Of a stretch of 64,000 nucleotides of DNA, positions 36,501-51,500 are shown in pieces (within the stretch, counting starts at the first letter, position 1; every line of letters starts with the position of its first letter). The translations under genes were made by a program, and so were the position numbers. The notes beneath the pieces are model-generated. The model was given only the letters and a program-made list of their open reading frames with translations, was not told the origin of the DNA and did no database searches. Source of the DNA: Leuctra nigra (Eukaryota; Arthropoda; Insecta; Plecoptera; Leuctridae); contig OW203773.1 of assembly GCA_934045905.1 (NCBI GenBank), positions 16,789,246-16,853,245 of the forward strand. The letters run 5' to 3'.

Positions 36501-39500
36501 TAAATCTAGAAAATTCATTTCCGGCCTTCTACCTCTGAGGTATACATATTACACTGATCGATTTAGGCTAATTCATGATGATACATCATCTCTATAGATG
36601 TCTTAATGTCTCAAAACAATGATACCATTGTTATAGGTAATTTGTTGCTACAACAATGTCGGAGGGAGGTCGTGAGAGTGACTCCCATGTATAATAAACT
36701 GTATAATTGTAATATAAACGTGTGTTTTGGTTTCCCCTCACCCCTCGCCACCCACTTTATCTCACAGAGATTTATCACCATCACATCGGGCCGGGTAAGT
36801 GTCACTGGAACACCAACACACAAGTAGAAGCGCACACGAGTACTGTTTACATCAGAGAGAACAAGAACCAGTTGGCTAGCAGTCGAGAAGAGTTGAACTG
36901 TCAGATACCACGAGAAAAGTTTGAAAGCATCACATAAAGAAGTTCCGTTTTGTGGATAAAAATCCTAAAATAAGGGAGAAATCAGAAACATCCATGTTTT
37001 ATGGCTACAAAATAACGATAACTTTTATAAAAACTCTTAAATCGCAAACAAACTCTACAAGAGGAGCCTTTTATGTTGATTCTTTCCCTACTTCTAGTGG
37101 TATATGCAGACAGAAAATTTTAAAACCCTGAACGGCCAATTCATCACAAAGATAATGAATAATAATGTACTTTGCCGTCTTCATAAATGCAAGGGAACTT
37201 TCATCCATTCAAAGAGATTTAGGTATAATAAGTATACCTACTTAGCTGATTCTCAGTACAATAGCCAATACTTATTGTTTTCTTTGAATTGTAAAACGTA
37301 CTGTAAAAGCTTTTAGCAGCATTAACATATTAGAGTCCATTCAAAATAAGATACTTATTTAAAATATCAGATGTGTAACTTACTTTGAATGGTACATAGG
37401 CGAGCTTTACATTGCTTCTTACTCTTCCAGGCTTGTTGATTTGTACTAGATGCTTTTGCGCCGAGTTAATTTCTTCTCTTCCTTCGCTTTCCTTATTGTC
37501 TATCTTTCAGCTTTCCTTCTTGTAACTTTCAGCTTTCCTGAGTGCCTTCGCTAAAATACGCTTGGACTTGGGAATTGTGTTCGCATTTTAGAATAGTTAT
37601 TGATGATTGGTTTGTTGACTATTTGAGAGTGTTGTTAAATAGTTTGTCATGGTAGACTATTTAAAATCTTGAAGTTTGTGAGCATAATCACTGTAGATTT
37701 ATCTCCAAAGCTTGGTAGCTCTTTAGTAGCAGTCAGATGAATGAGATATTGATTTAGTAGTTGATCACAAAGATGCTTTAGAATACACAATTTAGATTTG
37801 CGTAGTAGTGTCATTCCACTTCAGTTTTGGCATTTAGAAGTATGTAGTGCAGCTAATTGGAAAGTCTATGGTTAAGGTACTGTTGGGTAATGGCAGCCAT
37901 CTTTTGAATAAGGCTTCTAGTTCTATATTGGTGATTAAATAAATGAAGCAGAATTCTTTTGGGAAACATGTTCGCAAACATATGTTTATTTTGAAGTTCA
38001 TGCGGAATTGTGGGGAATCAAGGAAATGTTTGATTCTCCCATTGGAACATAATTGTCAAGATCATATGTTTGTCACTCGAACATTTTCATTTTCAATCAA
38101 TCTAATTCCGTTGCACTTGTTTCCTAAGACCTAATACCGACATAATATGAGTAAACCACTTCCTCTTCTAACCACTTCCTTTTCTAACCACTTCTAATTA
38201 TAGAATCATAATGCATCCATATCTCAGGGAGTTCCGGGTTCTTATCAAGTATGTTGATAAATAGAGGTGATGCAATATACTTAATTAACCACCAGTACCT
38301 TGAACAGTAGTTAGTAGTAAAAATACAGGCTGTAGATTGCTCATGCTTTAATGTTTCTGAAAATAATTGAATTATATTAAACATTGATTTTGAATATTTC
38401 ATTTAACCTTATTAAGAAAAATATTATGATAATAAAAGCGAAAACTGTCAACAAAATGATTGACCACAAGGATCAAGCTTACTTAGAAATGAAGTTAAAA
38501 CGTATCAAGTATAGCATTCTTTCATACACATTTGAGGAGTCACGATAATATAACTTATTATTAAGAATCCAGCTATTTGATCAAAGTAAATTGTTAGTTT
38601 GCATTAAAGTTAGACATCTCCCTGTTGGTTCTAACCGTCTCTTGACTTGCGCAGGAGAACACCGACTCCAAGATCAAGGAGCGCAAGTACAACGCCAGGA
38701 GGCGCTGGTGGAACTTCATGACAATCTTCGAGTACGACCACAAGCAGATCCCACAGGAGCCCAGCTTCTACATGGCCACGTACAGCAGAGAGAGAGAGGA
38801 ACAGTGAGTATTACATGGACATAACTACATGGCAAGTACAACGCCAGGAGGCGCTGGTGGAACTTCATGACCATCTTCGAGTACGACCACAAGCAGATCC
38901 CACAGGAGCCCAGCTTCTACATGGCCACGTACAGCAGAGAGAGAGAGGAACAGTGAGTATTACATGGACATAACTACATGGCAAGTACAACGCCAGGAGG
39001 CGCTGGTGGAACTTCATGACCATCTTCGAGTACGACCACAAGCAGATCCCACAGGAGCCCAGCTTCTACATGGCCACGTACAGCAGAGAGAGAGAGGAAC
39101 AGTGAGTATTACATGGACATAACTACATGGCAAGTACAACGCCAGGAGGCGCTGGTGGAACTTCATGACCATCTTCGAGTACGACCACAAGCAGATCCCA
39201 CAGGAGCCCAGCTTCTACATGGCCACGTACAGCAGAGAGAGAGAGGAACAGTGAGTATTACATGGACATAACTACATGGCAAGTACAACGCCAGGAGGCG
39301 CTGGTGGAACTTCATGACCATCTTCGAGTACGACCACAAGCAGATCCCACAGGAGCCCAGCTTCTACATGGCCACGTACAGCAGAGAGAGAGAGGAACAG
39401 TGAGTATTACATGGACATAACTACATGGCAAGTACAACGCCAGGAGGCGCTGGTGGAACTTCATGACCATCTTCGAATACGACCACAAGCAGATCCCACA

Positions 39501-42500
39501 GGAGCCCAGCTTCTACATGGCCACGTACAGCAGAGAGAGAGAGGAACAGTGAGTATTACATGGACATAACTACATGGCAAGTACAACGCCAGGAGGCGCT
39601 GGTGGAACTTCATGACCATCTTCGAGTACGACCACAAGCAGATCCCACAGGAGCCCAGCTTCTACATGGCCACGTACAGCAGAGAGAGAGAGGAACAGTG
39701 AGTATTACATGGACATAACTACATGGCAAGTACAACGCCAGGAGGCGCTGGTGGAACTTCATGACCATCTTCGAGTACGACCACAAGCAGATCCCACAGG
39801 AGCCCAGCTTCTACATGGCCACGTACAGCAGAGAGAGAGAGGAACAGTGAGTATTACATGGACATAACTACATGGCAAGTACAACGCCAGGAGGCGCTGG
39901 TGGAACTTCATGACCATCTTCGAGTACGACCACAAGCAGATCCCACAGGAGCCCAGCTTCTACATGGCCACGTACAGCAGAGAGAGAGAGGAACAGTGAG
40001 TATTACATGGACATAACTACATGGCAAGTACAACGCCAGGAGGCGCTGGTGGAACTTCATGACCATCTTCGAGGACGACCACAAGCAGATCCCACAGGAG
40101 CCCAGCTTCTACATGGCCACGTACAGCAGAGAGAGAGAGGAACAGTGAGTATTACATGGACATAACTACATGGCAAGTACAACGCCAGGAGGCGCTGGTG
40201 GAACTTCATGACCATCTTCGAGTACGACCACAAGCAGATCCCACAGGAGCCCAGCTTCTACATGGCCACGTACAGCAGAGAGAGAGAGGAACAGTGAGTA
40301 TTACATGGACATAACTACATGGCAAGTACAACGCCAGGAGGCGCTGGTGGAACTTCATGACCATCTTCGAGTACGACCACAAGCAGATCCCACAGGAGCC
40401 CAGCTTCTACATGGCCACGTACAGCAGAGAGAGAGAGGAACAGTGAGTATTACATGGACATAACTACATGGCAAGTACAACGCCAGGAGGCGCTGGTGGA
40501 ACTTCATGACCATCTTCGAGTACGACCACAAGCAGATCCCACAGGAGCCCAGCTTCTACATGGCCACGTACAGCAGAGAGAGAGAGGAACAGTGAGTATT
40601 ACATGGACATAACTACATGGCAAGTACAACGCCAGGAGGCGCTGGTGGAACTTCATGACCATCTTCGAGTACGACCACAAGCAGATCCCACAGGAGCCCA
40701 GCTTCTACATGGCCACGTACAGCAGAGAGAGAGAGGAACAGTGAGTATTACATGGACATAACTACATGGCAAGTACAACGCCAGGAGGCGCTGGTGGAAC
40801 TTCATGACCATCTTCGAGGACGACCACAAGCAGATCCCACAGGAGCCCAGCTTCTACATGGCCACGTACAGCAGAGAGAGAGAGGAACAGTGAGTATTAC
40901 ATGGACATAACTACATGGCAAGTACAACGCCAGGAGGCGCTGGTGGAACTTCATGACCATCTTCGAGTACGACCACAAGCAGATCCCACAGGAGCCCAGC
41001 TTCTACATGGCCACGTACAGCAGAGAGAGAGAGGAACAGTGAGTATTACATGGACATAACTACATGGCAAGTACAACGCCAGGAGGCGCTGGTGGAACTT
41101 CATGACCATCTTCGAGTACGACCACAAGCAGATCCCACAGGAGCCCAGCTTCTACATGGCCACGTACAGCAGAGAGAGAGAGGAACAGTGAGTATTACAT
41201 GGACATAACTACATGGCAAGTACAACGCCAGGAGGCGCTGGTGGAACTTCATGACCATCTTCGAGGACGACCACAAGCAGATCCCACAGGAGCCCAGCTT
41301 CTACATGGCCACGTACAGCAGAGAGAGAGAGGAACAGTGAGTATTACATGGACATAACTACATGGCAAGTACAACGCCAGGAGGCGCTGGTGGAACTTCA
41401 TGACCATCTTCGAGTACGACCACAAGCAGATCCCACAGGAGCCCAGCTTCTACATGGCCACGTACAGCAGAGAGAGAGAGGAACAGTGAGTATTACATGG
41501 ACATAACTACATGGCAAGTACAACGCCAGGAGGCGCTGGTGGAACTTCATGACCATCTTCGAGTACGACCACAAGCAGATCCCACAGGAGCCCAGCTTCT
41601 ACATGGCCACGTACAGCAGAGAGAGAGAGGAACAGTGAGTATTACATGGACATAACTACATGGCAAGTACAACGCCAGGAGGCGCTGGTGGAACTTCATG
41701 ACCATCTTCGAGTACGACCACAAGCAGATCCCACAGGAGCCCAGCTTCTACATGGCCACGTACAGCAGAGAGAGAGAGGAACAGTGAGTATTACATGGAC
41801 ATAACTACATGGCAAGTACAACGCCAGGAGGCGCTGGTGGAACTTCATGACCATCTTCGAGTACGACCACAAGCAGATCCCACAGGAGCCCAGCTTCTAC
41901 ATGGCCACGTACAGCAGAGAGAGAGAGGAACAGTGAGTATTACATGGACATAACTACATGGCAAGTACAGCGCCAGGAGGCGCTGGTGGAACTTCATGAC
42001 CATCTTCGAGTACGACCACAAGCAGATCCCACAGGAGCCCAGCTTCTACATGGCCACGTACAGCAGAGAGAGAGAGGAACAGTGAGTATTACATGGACAT
42101 AACTACATGGCAAGTACAACGCCAGGAGGCGCTGGTGGAACTTCATGACCATCTTCGAGTACGACCACAAGCAGATCCCACAGGAGCCCAGCTTCTACAT
42201 GGCCACGTACAGCAGAGAGAGAGAGGAACAGTGAGTATTACATGGACATAACTACATGGCAAGTACAACGCCAGGAGGCGCTGGTGGAACTTCATGACCA
42301 TCTTCGAGTACGACCACAAGCAGATCCCACAGGAGCCCAGCTTCTACATGGCCACGTACAGCAGAGAGAGAGAGGAACAGTGAGTATTACATGGACATAA
42401 CTACATGGCAAGTACAACGCCAGGAGGCGCTGGTGGAACTGCATGACCATCTTCGAGTACGACCACAAGCAGATCCCACAGGAGCCCAGCTTCTACATGG

Positions 42501-45500
42501 CCACGTACAGCAGAGAGCGAGAGGAACAGTGAGTATTACATGGACATAACTACATGGCAAGTACAGCGCCAGGAGGCGCTGGTGGAACTGCATGACCATC
42601 TTCGAGTACGACCACAAGCAGATCCCACAGGAGCCCAGCTTCTACATGGCCACGTACAGCAGAGAGAGAGAGGAACAGTGAGTATTACATGGACATAACT
42701 ACATGGCAAGTACAACGCCAGGAGGCGCTGGTGGAACTTCATGACCATCTTCGAGGACGACCACAAGCAGATCCCACAGGAGCCCAGCTTCTACATGGCC
42801 ACGTACAGCAGAGAGAGAGAGGAACAGTGAGTATTACATGGACATAACTACATGGCAAGTACAACGCCAGGAGGCGCTGGTGGAACTTCATGACCATCTT
42901 CGAGTACGACCACAAGCAGATCCCACAGGAGCCCAGCTTCTACATGGCCACGTACAGCAGAGAGAGAGAGGAACAGTGAGTATTACATGGACATAACTAC
43001 ATGGCAAGTACAACGCCAGGAGGCGCTGGTGGAACTTCATGACCATCTTCGAGGACGACCACAAGCAGATCCCACAGGAGCCCAGCTTCTACATGGCCAC
43101 GTACAGCAGAGAGAGAGAGGAACAGTGAGTATTACATGGACATAACTACATGGCAAGTACAACGCCAGGAGGCGCTGGTGGAACTTCATGACCATCTTCG
43201 AGTACGACCACAAGCAGATCCCACAGGAGCCCAGCTTCTACATGGCCACGTACAGCAGAGAGAGAGAGGAACAGTGAGTATTACATGGACATAACTACAT
43301 GGCAAGTACAACGCCAGGAGGCGCTGGTGGAACTGCATGACCATCTTCGAGTACGACCACAAGCAGATCCCACAGGAGCCCAGCTTCTACATGGCCACGT
43401 ACAGCAGAGAGAGGGAGGAACAGTGAGTATTACATGGACATAACTACATGGCAAGTACAACGCCAGGAGGCGCTGGTGGAACTTCATGACCATCTTCGAA
43501 TACGACCACAAGCAGATCCCACAGGAGCCCAGCTTCTACATGGCCACGTACAGCAGAGAGAGAGAGGAACAGTGAGTATTACATGGACATAACTACATGG
43601 CAAGTACAACGCCAGGAGGCGCTGGTGGAACTTCATGACCATCTTCGAATACGACCACAAGCAGATCCCACAGGAGCCCAGCTTCTACATGGCCACGTAC
43701 AGCAGAGAGAGGGAGGAACAGTGAGTATTACATGGACATAACTACATGGCAAGTACAACGCCAGGAGGCGCTGGTGGAACTTCATGACCATCTTCGAGTA
43801 CGACCACAAGCAGATCCCACAGGAGCCCAGCTTCTACATGGCCACGTACAGCAGAGAGAGAGAGGAACAGTGAGTATTACATGGACATAACTACATGGCA
43901 AGTACAACGCCAGGAGGCGCTGGTGGAACTTCATGACCATCTTCGAGTACGACCACAAGCAGATCCCACAGGAGCCCAGCTTCTACATGGCCACGTACAG
44001 CAGAGAGAGAGAGGAACAGTGAGTATTACATGGACATAACTACATGGCAAGTACAACGCCAGGAGGCGCTGGTGGAACTTCATGACCATCTTCGAGTACG
44101 ACCACAAGCAGATCCCACAGGAGCCCAGCTTCTACATGGCCACGTACAGCAGAGAGAGAGAGGAACAGTGAGTATTACATGGACATAACTACATGGCAAG
44201 TACAACGCCAGGAGGCGCTGGTGGAACTTCATGACCATCTTCGAGTACGACCACAAGCAGATCCCACAGGAGCCCAGCTTCTACATGGCCACGTACAGCA
44301 GAGAGAGAGAGGAACAGTGAGTATTACATGGACATAACTACATGGCAAGTACAGCGCCAGGAGGCGCTGGTGGAACTTCATGACCATCTTCGAGTACGAC
44401 CACAAGCAGATCCCACAGGAGCCCAGCTTCTACATGGCCACGTACAGCAGAGAGAGAGAGGAACAGTGAGTATTACATGGACATAACTACATGGCAAGTA
44501 CAACGCCAGGAGGCGCTGGTGGAACTTCATGACCATCTTCGAGTACGACCACAAGCAGATCCCACAGGAGCCCAGCTTCTACATGGCCACGTACAGCAGA
44601 GAGAGAGAGGAACAGTGAGTATTACATGGACATAACTACATGGCAAGTACAGCGCCAGGAGGCGCTGGTGGAACTTCATGACCATCTTCGAGGACGACCA
44701 CAAGCAGATCCCACAGGAGCCCAGCTTCTACATGGCCACGTACAGCAGAGAGCGAGAGGAACAGTGAGTATTACATGGACATAACTACATGGCAAGTACA
44801 ACGCCAGGAGGCGCTGGTGGAACTTCATGACCATCTTCGAGGACGACCACAAGCAGATCCCACAGGAGCCCAGCTTCTACATGGCCACGTACAGCAGAGA
44901 GAGAGAGGAACAGTGAGTATTACATGGACATAACTACATGGCAAGTACAACGCCAGGAGGCGCTGGTGGAACTTCATGACCATCTTCGAGTACGACCACA
45001 AGCAGATCCCACAGGAGCCCAGCTTCTACATGGCCACGTACAGCAGAGAGAGAGAGGAACAGTGAGTATTACATGGACATAACTACATGGCAAGTACAAC
45101 GCCAGGAGGCGCTGGTGGAACTTCATGACCATCTTCGAGTACGACCACAAGCAGATCCCACAGGAGCCCAGCTTCTACATGGCCACGTACAGCAGAGAGA
45201 GAGAGGAACAGTGAGTATTACATGGACATAACTACATGGCAAGTACAACGCCAGGAGGCGCTGGTGGAACTTCATGACAATCTTCGAGTACGACCACAAG
45301 CAGATCCCACAGGAGCCCAGCTTCTACATGGCCACGTACAGCAGAGAGAGAGAGGAACAGTGAGTATTACATGGACATAACTACATGGCAAGTACAACGC
45401 CAGGAGGCGCTGGTGGAACTTCATGACCATCTTCGAGTACGACCACAAGCAGATCCCACAGGAGCCCAGCTTCTACATGGCCACGTACAGCAGAGAGAGA

Positions 45501-48500
45501 GAGGAACAGTGAGTATTACATGGACATAACTACATGGCAAGTACAACGCCAGGAGGCGCTGGTGGAACTTCATGACCATCTTCGAGTACGACCACAAGCA
45601 GATCCCACAGGAGCCCAGCTTCTACATGGCCACGTACAGCAGAGAGCGAGAGGAACAGTGAGTATTACATGGACATAACTACATGGCAAGTACAACGCCA
45701 GGAGGCGCTGGTGGAACTTCATGACCATCTTCGAGGACGACCACAAGCAGATCCCACAGGAGCCCAGCTTCTACATGGCCACGTACAGCAGAGAGAGAGA
45801 GGAACAGTGAGTATTACATGGACATAACTACATGGCAAGTACAACGCCAGGAGGCGCTGGTGGAACTTCATGACCATCTTCGAGTACGACCACAAGCAGA
45901 TCCCACAGGAGCCCAGCTTCTACATGGCCACGTACAGCAGAGAGAGAGAGGAACAGTGAGTATTACATGGACATAACTACATGGCAAGTACAACGCCAGG
46001 AGGCGCTGGTGGAACTTCATGACCATCTTCGAGTACGACCACAAGCAGATCCCACAGGAGCCCAGCTTCTACATGGCCACGTACAGCAGAGAGAGAGAGG
46101 AACAGTGAGTTACTATCTGTACTGAGAGAGAAGGGGTTGCAATTGTATAACTTGGTATCCTTGTCACCCGACATTGAATCGATGTTATTCACGGTCTTCT
46201 CGCTCAGTGAACTTGGTTCAGTGAACTTGGTTGCTAATTCTTGAGAATACACTTTTTGAAACTGTTCACTCGTGCATTGTAACACTTAGAATTCTTGAAG
46301 GCTTAGAATCCTAGTTGCCAACTTTTTTAAATGTTTAAGAATGAAATCGTGAAGCTCAAGAATCGCACATCCCGCTTAAGAGTAAAGACAGTGTAAATGA
46401 ATTCTTCGTCCAAGGAGCTTTTGGTCTAAAAGATAGTACACGATTATAATTACTACATGACGATGACGATGACGGTGATGACGATGACGATGACGATGAC
46501 GATGATGATGATGATGACTTGAATGTTTCACCCCCAGATTCGTGGTGAAGGACAGAGAGACGGTATTTTCACCGGCGCAACGGAGTCAGATCGTGTGGCA
46601 AGTGATGATGAGAGCCAAGTACAGCGAGAATGACAGAGTAAGTGCCACATTATACTCTGAGGAATTAGCATCATCAGAAAGATGGGTTTTTGGGCGCTTT
46701 TTCACTCTTTTGGCACGGTCCTCTATTCTCTTTTTTATGTATATTTACAGTTCGTTCAATTATATGTCTAATTAGTATTGCCAATTAGTTTTATTCATGT
46801 ATTTTTGTTATCCCCTTAAAAATTCTCCGCGTAAAAGTTATAAAATGCGGCCCCTGTAGTGTTTTATATCTGAATCAGTTGTCGCAGAAAATATACAAAT
46901 ATATAAGAAAATATACAATATTTTCACCAAAAATCAACTGAATATTACTAATAAAATAGCAAAAAATTTAGCAAGTGATAACCCTTAGTTTGTCTTATAT
47001 CTAATCACAATTAAAATTTCAAATCATTTCGTCAACCCATTTAGTCTCCAGTCATATCCAAAAAAGTGCCTGCAAAACGGGGCATAATCGCTCGCGCTTT
47101 TACCACCTTAATAGTAGATAGAGTTTGTTCAACTATGGTGTCCAATTATTGTCAGTTGTAGTGTTATTCATTGACACTACTCATGCATTTTCGTTATCCC
47201 CTTACACATACTCTGTGCATCCTGTAGTGTATAGTATCTGATTCTGTTGTCGCGGACTCTTGTGAACTCTGAACGGCTTGCAGGTTGGAATCAGAAGACT
47301 GCTGAACAACGAGGCCTACTTGGCAGCGTTTCCCCTCCACGAGGGTCGTTATGACGAGGATAACATGTTCGGGACAAACACGGACAGAAGAGTAAGTAGA
47401 AGAACACGGAAGCATTCAAATACATCTATTAAGACTTTTCACACACAATTTTTTTTATTGAAAATAAATATTTCGTTAATAGTTTTAGTTGAATGAACAT
47501 CCAAACTAATTTAGGGGAAAAAAGTATCTTTAAGACGTAAGAAGTTGCTTTTACTCAATTACTCAATCAGCATCCCAAATACTTGCTCCTATCTTCATAG
47601 CACTAGCAGATAGGCTTTAAGTACATTATATTTTATAAGTAGAAGATTGCTGCTTACAAGATTCTTCCACGGAGACAGAATGAATCAGAATGATCAGAAT
47701 GAAAAATGCTGAAAGTATGTCATTCATTACCGGAATAAGAATCCACCTTATAATAACAACATCAATGGCAATCTAATCTGACGTCAGAGCAGAGCAAAAT
47801 CTAACTGGGGGACAGATGTTTTCAGTAAATAATTAATAATTAATATGATATCTTTCTTTATTTGTTTGATCCAATTTTGTAATTTTGTAATTTTATCTTT
47901 ATTTCACTACTGTATTTAAAATACATAACCATTGAAAAATTGCCTGTACCTCAGCAAAATAAACAAGATTGCGGTCTGTAACCATAGCAACCAGTGTGAT
48001 GCAACTACCCTATTGTTGCAGTTGCTGTACTTGGAATGGGCGCGGCCGAGCAAATGGTTCAAGCGCCAACCCATCTGGCTGATCAAGCGCTACTTCGGCG
48101 AGAAGATCGCCCTCTACTTCGCGTGGCTCGGCTTCTACACCGCCATGCTCATCCCCGCCTCCGTCGTCGGCGTCCTGTGCTTCCTCTACGGCGTGGTGTC
48201 CATGAACTCCAAGGAGAACATCCCCAGGTGAGGGCGTTTGGCTCCTGCCACGTAGTGCTCCATGCGTTGGTCGGTGATACACTTGGCTAGGCCGGCGAGC
48301 ATATGCTAAAGGGTATAGCTTTCCCATGCCGGACAGATCATTGTCAACATACCAATACCCCCCCCCCCCCCCACTCTCCAAATTCGCGGTCCCTCCTGGA
48401 CTGCCTCCAATCTCTTGATGTACTGTCCTCAAATTGGGTCCAAGTTCACTTTATCATTTCCCTTGATATAAAACAAAATATGTATTTTAAAGTGCACAAT

Positions 48501-51500
48501 ATGACCTGTGTTGAAAGGAATATGCTGGAAAGGTTCCATATACAGGCCTCAATCCACTCCTTTCCACCATTCATTCTTACATAAAATCCGTTTGTTTAAT
48601 GTATTTGTTTACATACCTTTAAAATGCAAAGAGACATGGTGACAGCATCGTCACCGGTGCCATGCACTGATCTCCATGTACTTCCACTTCGTTGCGTGGA
48701 TTGCGCATTGAATCCCTTTAGCATTAGTCCCAGTGAAGTCGAAAATACATTAGAAAAATGTTCCTTTTCAAGGTCATCAATTTGTAAAAGCCTTTTACAC
48801 GATCTAAATCATTTCTAAAATCACTTTGAATCAACTAAATCATTACATCAGTCATTAGTTTACTATTTAATGACCACGTTTTAGTTACATTAGTTATAAT
48901 TTGTTACAAAACCACAAAGTTATTACGGCGGTGACTTAGAAAATGTTGACTTCACTCGCATAGCATTGATAAGCAATCCAAGTGGTGCCATGACAGTTCG
49001 TTGTTGCATTCTCTACTTTCATTCCATTCTCCTCGGAGATCTCTAACCCTCATCAGTGCGTTGTGTCTAATGTCCGTCCGTCTGACAGGATAGCTCAGTT
49101 GGTAGAGCTCTCGCCCGGCTAGTGAGAGGTCCCGGGTTCGAGCACCTGTTCTTAAAGTGTATATATGTGTTAAATAACTGCCATACAGTGTTGCCACGTG
49201 TTGACTCCCGCCTCTATGCGTGTTCTAGTAAAGAGATCTGCAACATGACTGGAGCCGGCAACATCACTATGTGTCCGACATGTGACAAGGCCTGTAATTA
49301 CATGAAGCTAGGGGATTCATGTTTCTTCGCGCAACTCACGTATTTGTTCGACAATCCGGCAACAGTGTTCTTCGCCATATTCATGTCCTTCTGGGGTGAG
49401 TTGCGAGATGTTGTGAAACACGGAGTGCCAAGCGGCATGGCGTTCGAGCTGACATTATTTTCATGGTACTTGCATTACTAAGGCAGTACGGACACATAAT
49501 CGTAAATATTCATTATCTTTGATCGTTTTCTAATATTATTTATGAATGTTCCCATACTTTCCTCGATTGACTTTCATATTTGAAAAAAAGGCAAAACGAT
49601 AAGAAATTTTGGGAACCCAAGCAAAGCAAAATAAGCAAAATCTATTGAGTCACCTATTTAAAAATATGCTACCCTAAACTGTTATTTAGTTCACATGCCC
49701 ACATTAGTTCTTTACATCAGAGGTAGAAGGCCCGATGTCCATTTTCTCGGTTTACGTTGAACACTTTTAGATTCAATTCAAATCATTCAATTGCCATTTG
49801 ACTGAAGACAACAATTTCAGTTTTATTGAGGTACTCTCTGACGAATGACTTGTATCACAATTACAAGTAGGTATGTTTTAATGATGGAAAAATTAATGTC
49901 TCAACTCAAAAATCATTGAAATTGACATCGGGCATTCTCCCTCTTCATTTATTTCAAAATTAATATTTGTATAACTTTAAGGATGAAATTTGGTTAGGAT
50001 ACGACTGCAGAAAATTGTTTCAATCTAATTGAGCGAGCGTAGCGAGCGTCTCCTTTCGGCTCATTTGGCACGGACCTCTTTTTTTTTTTTTTTTTTTTCT
50101 GTTGGGTGAGGCTGTACAGGTCAGAGTTTTTCTTCGATCGATCTGAAATTTTGCACACATGTAGAGACAACCTTTTCTGTTTGCAGGCCCCAAATTTTTT
50201 TAAAATCCATTCATTGGTTAAAATTGAAATAAACATCTCCTGATAGGTTGAAAAATGAAAATGGTATTCGATAAATCTGATCAAATTCATATTTTGGCTA
50301 TACAGGTCAGAGTTTTACTTTGATCTAGCTGAAATTTTGCACACATGTAAAACCAACCTTCTCTGTTTGCAGACCATAATTTTTTTGAAATCCATTAATT
50401 GGTTAAAATTTAAATAAATATCTCCTGATAGGCTGAAAAATGAAAACGGTCTTCGATAATTCAGATCAAACTCATATTTTGCATGATCATTAAGACCAAC
50501 ATTGTCTCTTATTTTACAAAATTTCATCCCAACCAGTTAAGAACGTATGAACTTATTAACATTTTTAATATCTGTCAGTAATGAAGTATCAAAATGAATG
50601 TTTTCCAGTGCCAATTGGATTGAATCTGATTTGTTTTATTTTAACCAGGGTTCTTAGATGCTTAGATGTTATTTTCAAGTTTCAATGAAAAGCATAATAA
50701 TATGTTGTGTTGATTGAGTTATCATATTTCAATTCAATATGGATGTATATGTTTTCTGTGCTTGTGTACGCATTTCCGGTTCGAGAATTTGCATGTCCCC
50801 GTGCTCGCTCACCAACGCGTTACACTGAGCGTTTTCCTAGTATTTACATGGACTATTACTGTGTTATTCCCACTCGCCATATTGAGAGATAGGGCTTTCT
50901 CACATTTAAAAATGATATTAGAAACTCTTTCCGTTTGTACACTTTCTCTTGAGTTTATAATTGAGTGTACTTCAAGAATATAAGTTCATATACCTATCGT
51001 AGACCTCTATTCTGGAACAGTTCGACTTCATATGATCTCTCCCGTCTTCCAGCCACCACCTTCCTGGAGCTGTGGAAGCGACGTCAGGCTGTGATCGAGT
51101 GGGAGTGGGACCTGCAGGACACCGAGGAGGACGAGGATCCGAGACCCGAGTTCGAGGCCACGGTCAAGACCTACAGGACCAATCCCGTGACGCGCGAGAA
51201 GGAGCCGTATCTTCCCGTCTGGAACAAGGCCGTGAGATACATGGCTACAGGCAGTCTTGTGATATTCATGGTGGGTGAACACAGACAGGGGTGCGATCAC
51301 ATAAAATGATAACTTCCTTGTCACGGTGACAAGACCCTAGAAGGCCGTGAATAACATTGAGATGAGAAGCTTGTCACCGTGACAAGGTAGTTCTCATTTT
51401 ATGTAATCCCAACCCAGTACCCTTACCTAATATCGCCAGATTTCAGTAGTCACCGTATTACTGTAGCACAACTTTTGTTTTAAAAGTTTTAGTCATAAGA

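Noticed and set aside
42387..43511. 76-codon frames on the minus strand in the 149-bp array
   Set aside because: Antisense of exon 6 copies that happen to lack a stop; open only in variant units.
38684..46104. CRISPR-like array
   Set aside because: The units are full-length tandem copies without unique spacers, and derive from a recognisable exon in an animal gene.
38684..46104. Fifty alternative exons, Dscam style
   Set aside because: Units have a donor but no acceptor or pyrimidine tract, and copies are nearly identical, so they cannot act as a choice of exons.
46458..46517. Acidic-repeat coding exon from (GACGAT)n
   Set aside because: It lies upstream of a clear acceptor, and exon 7 phases correctly without it.
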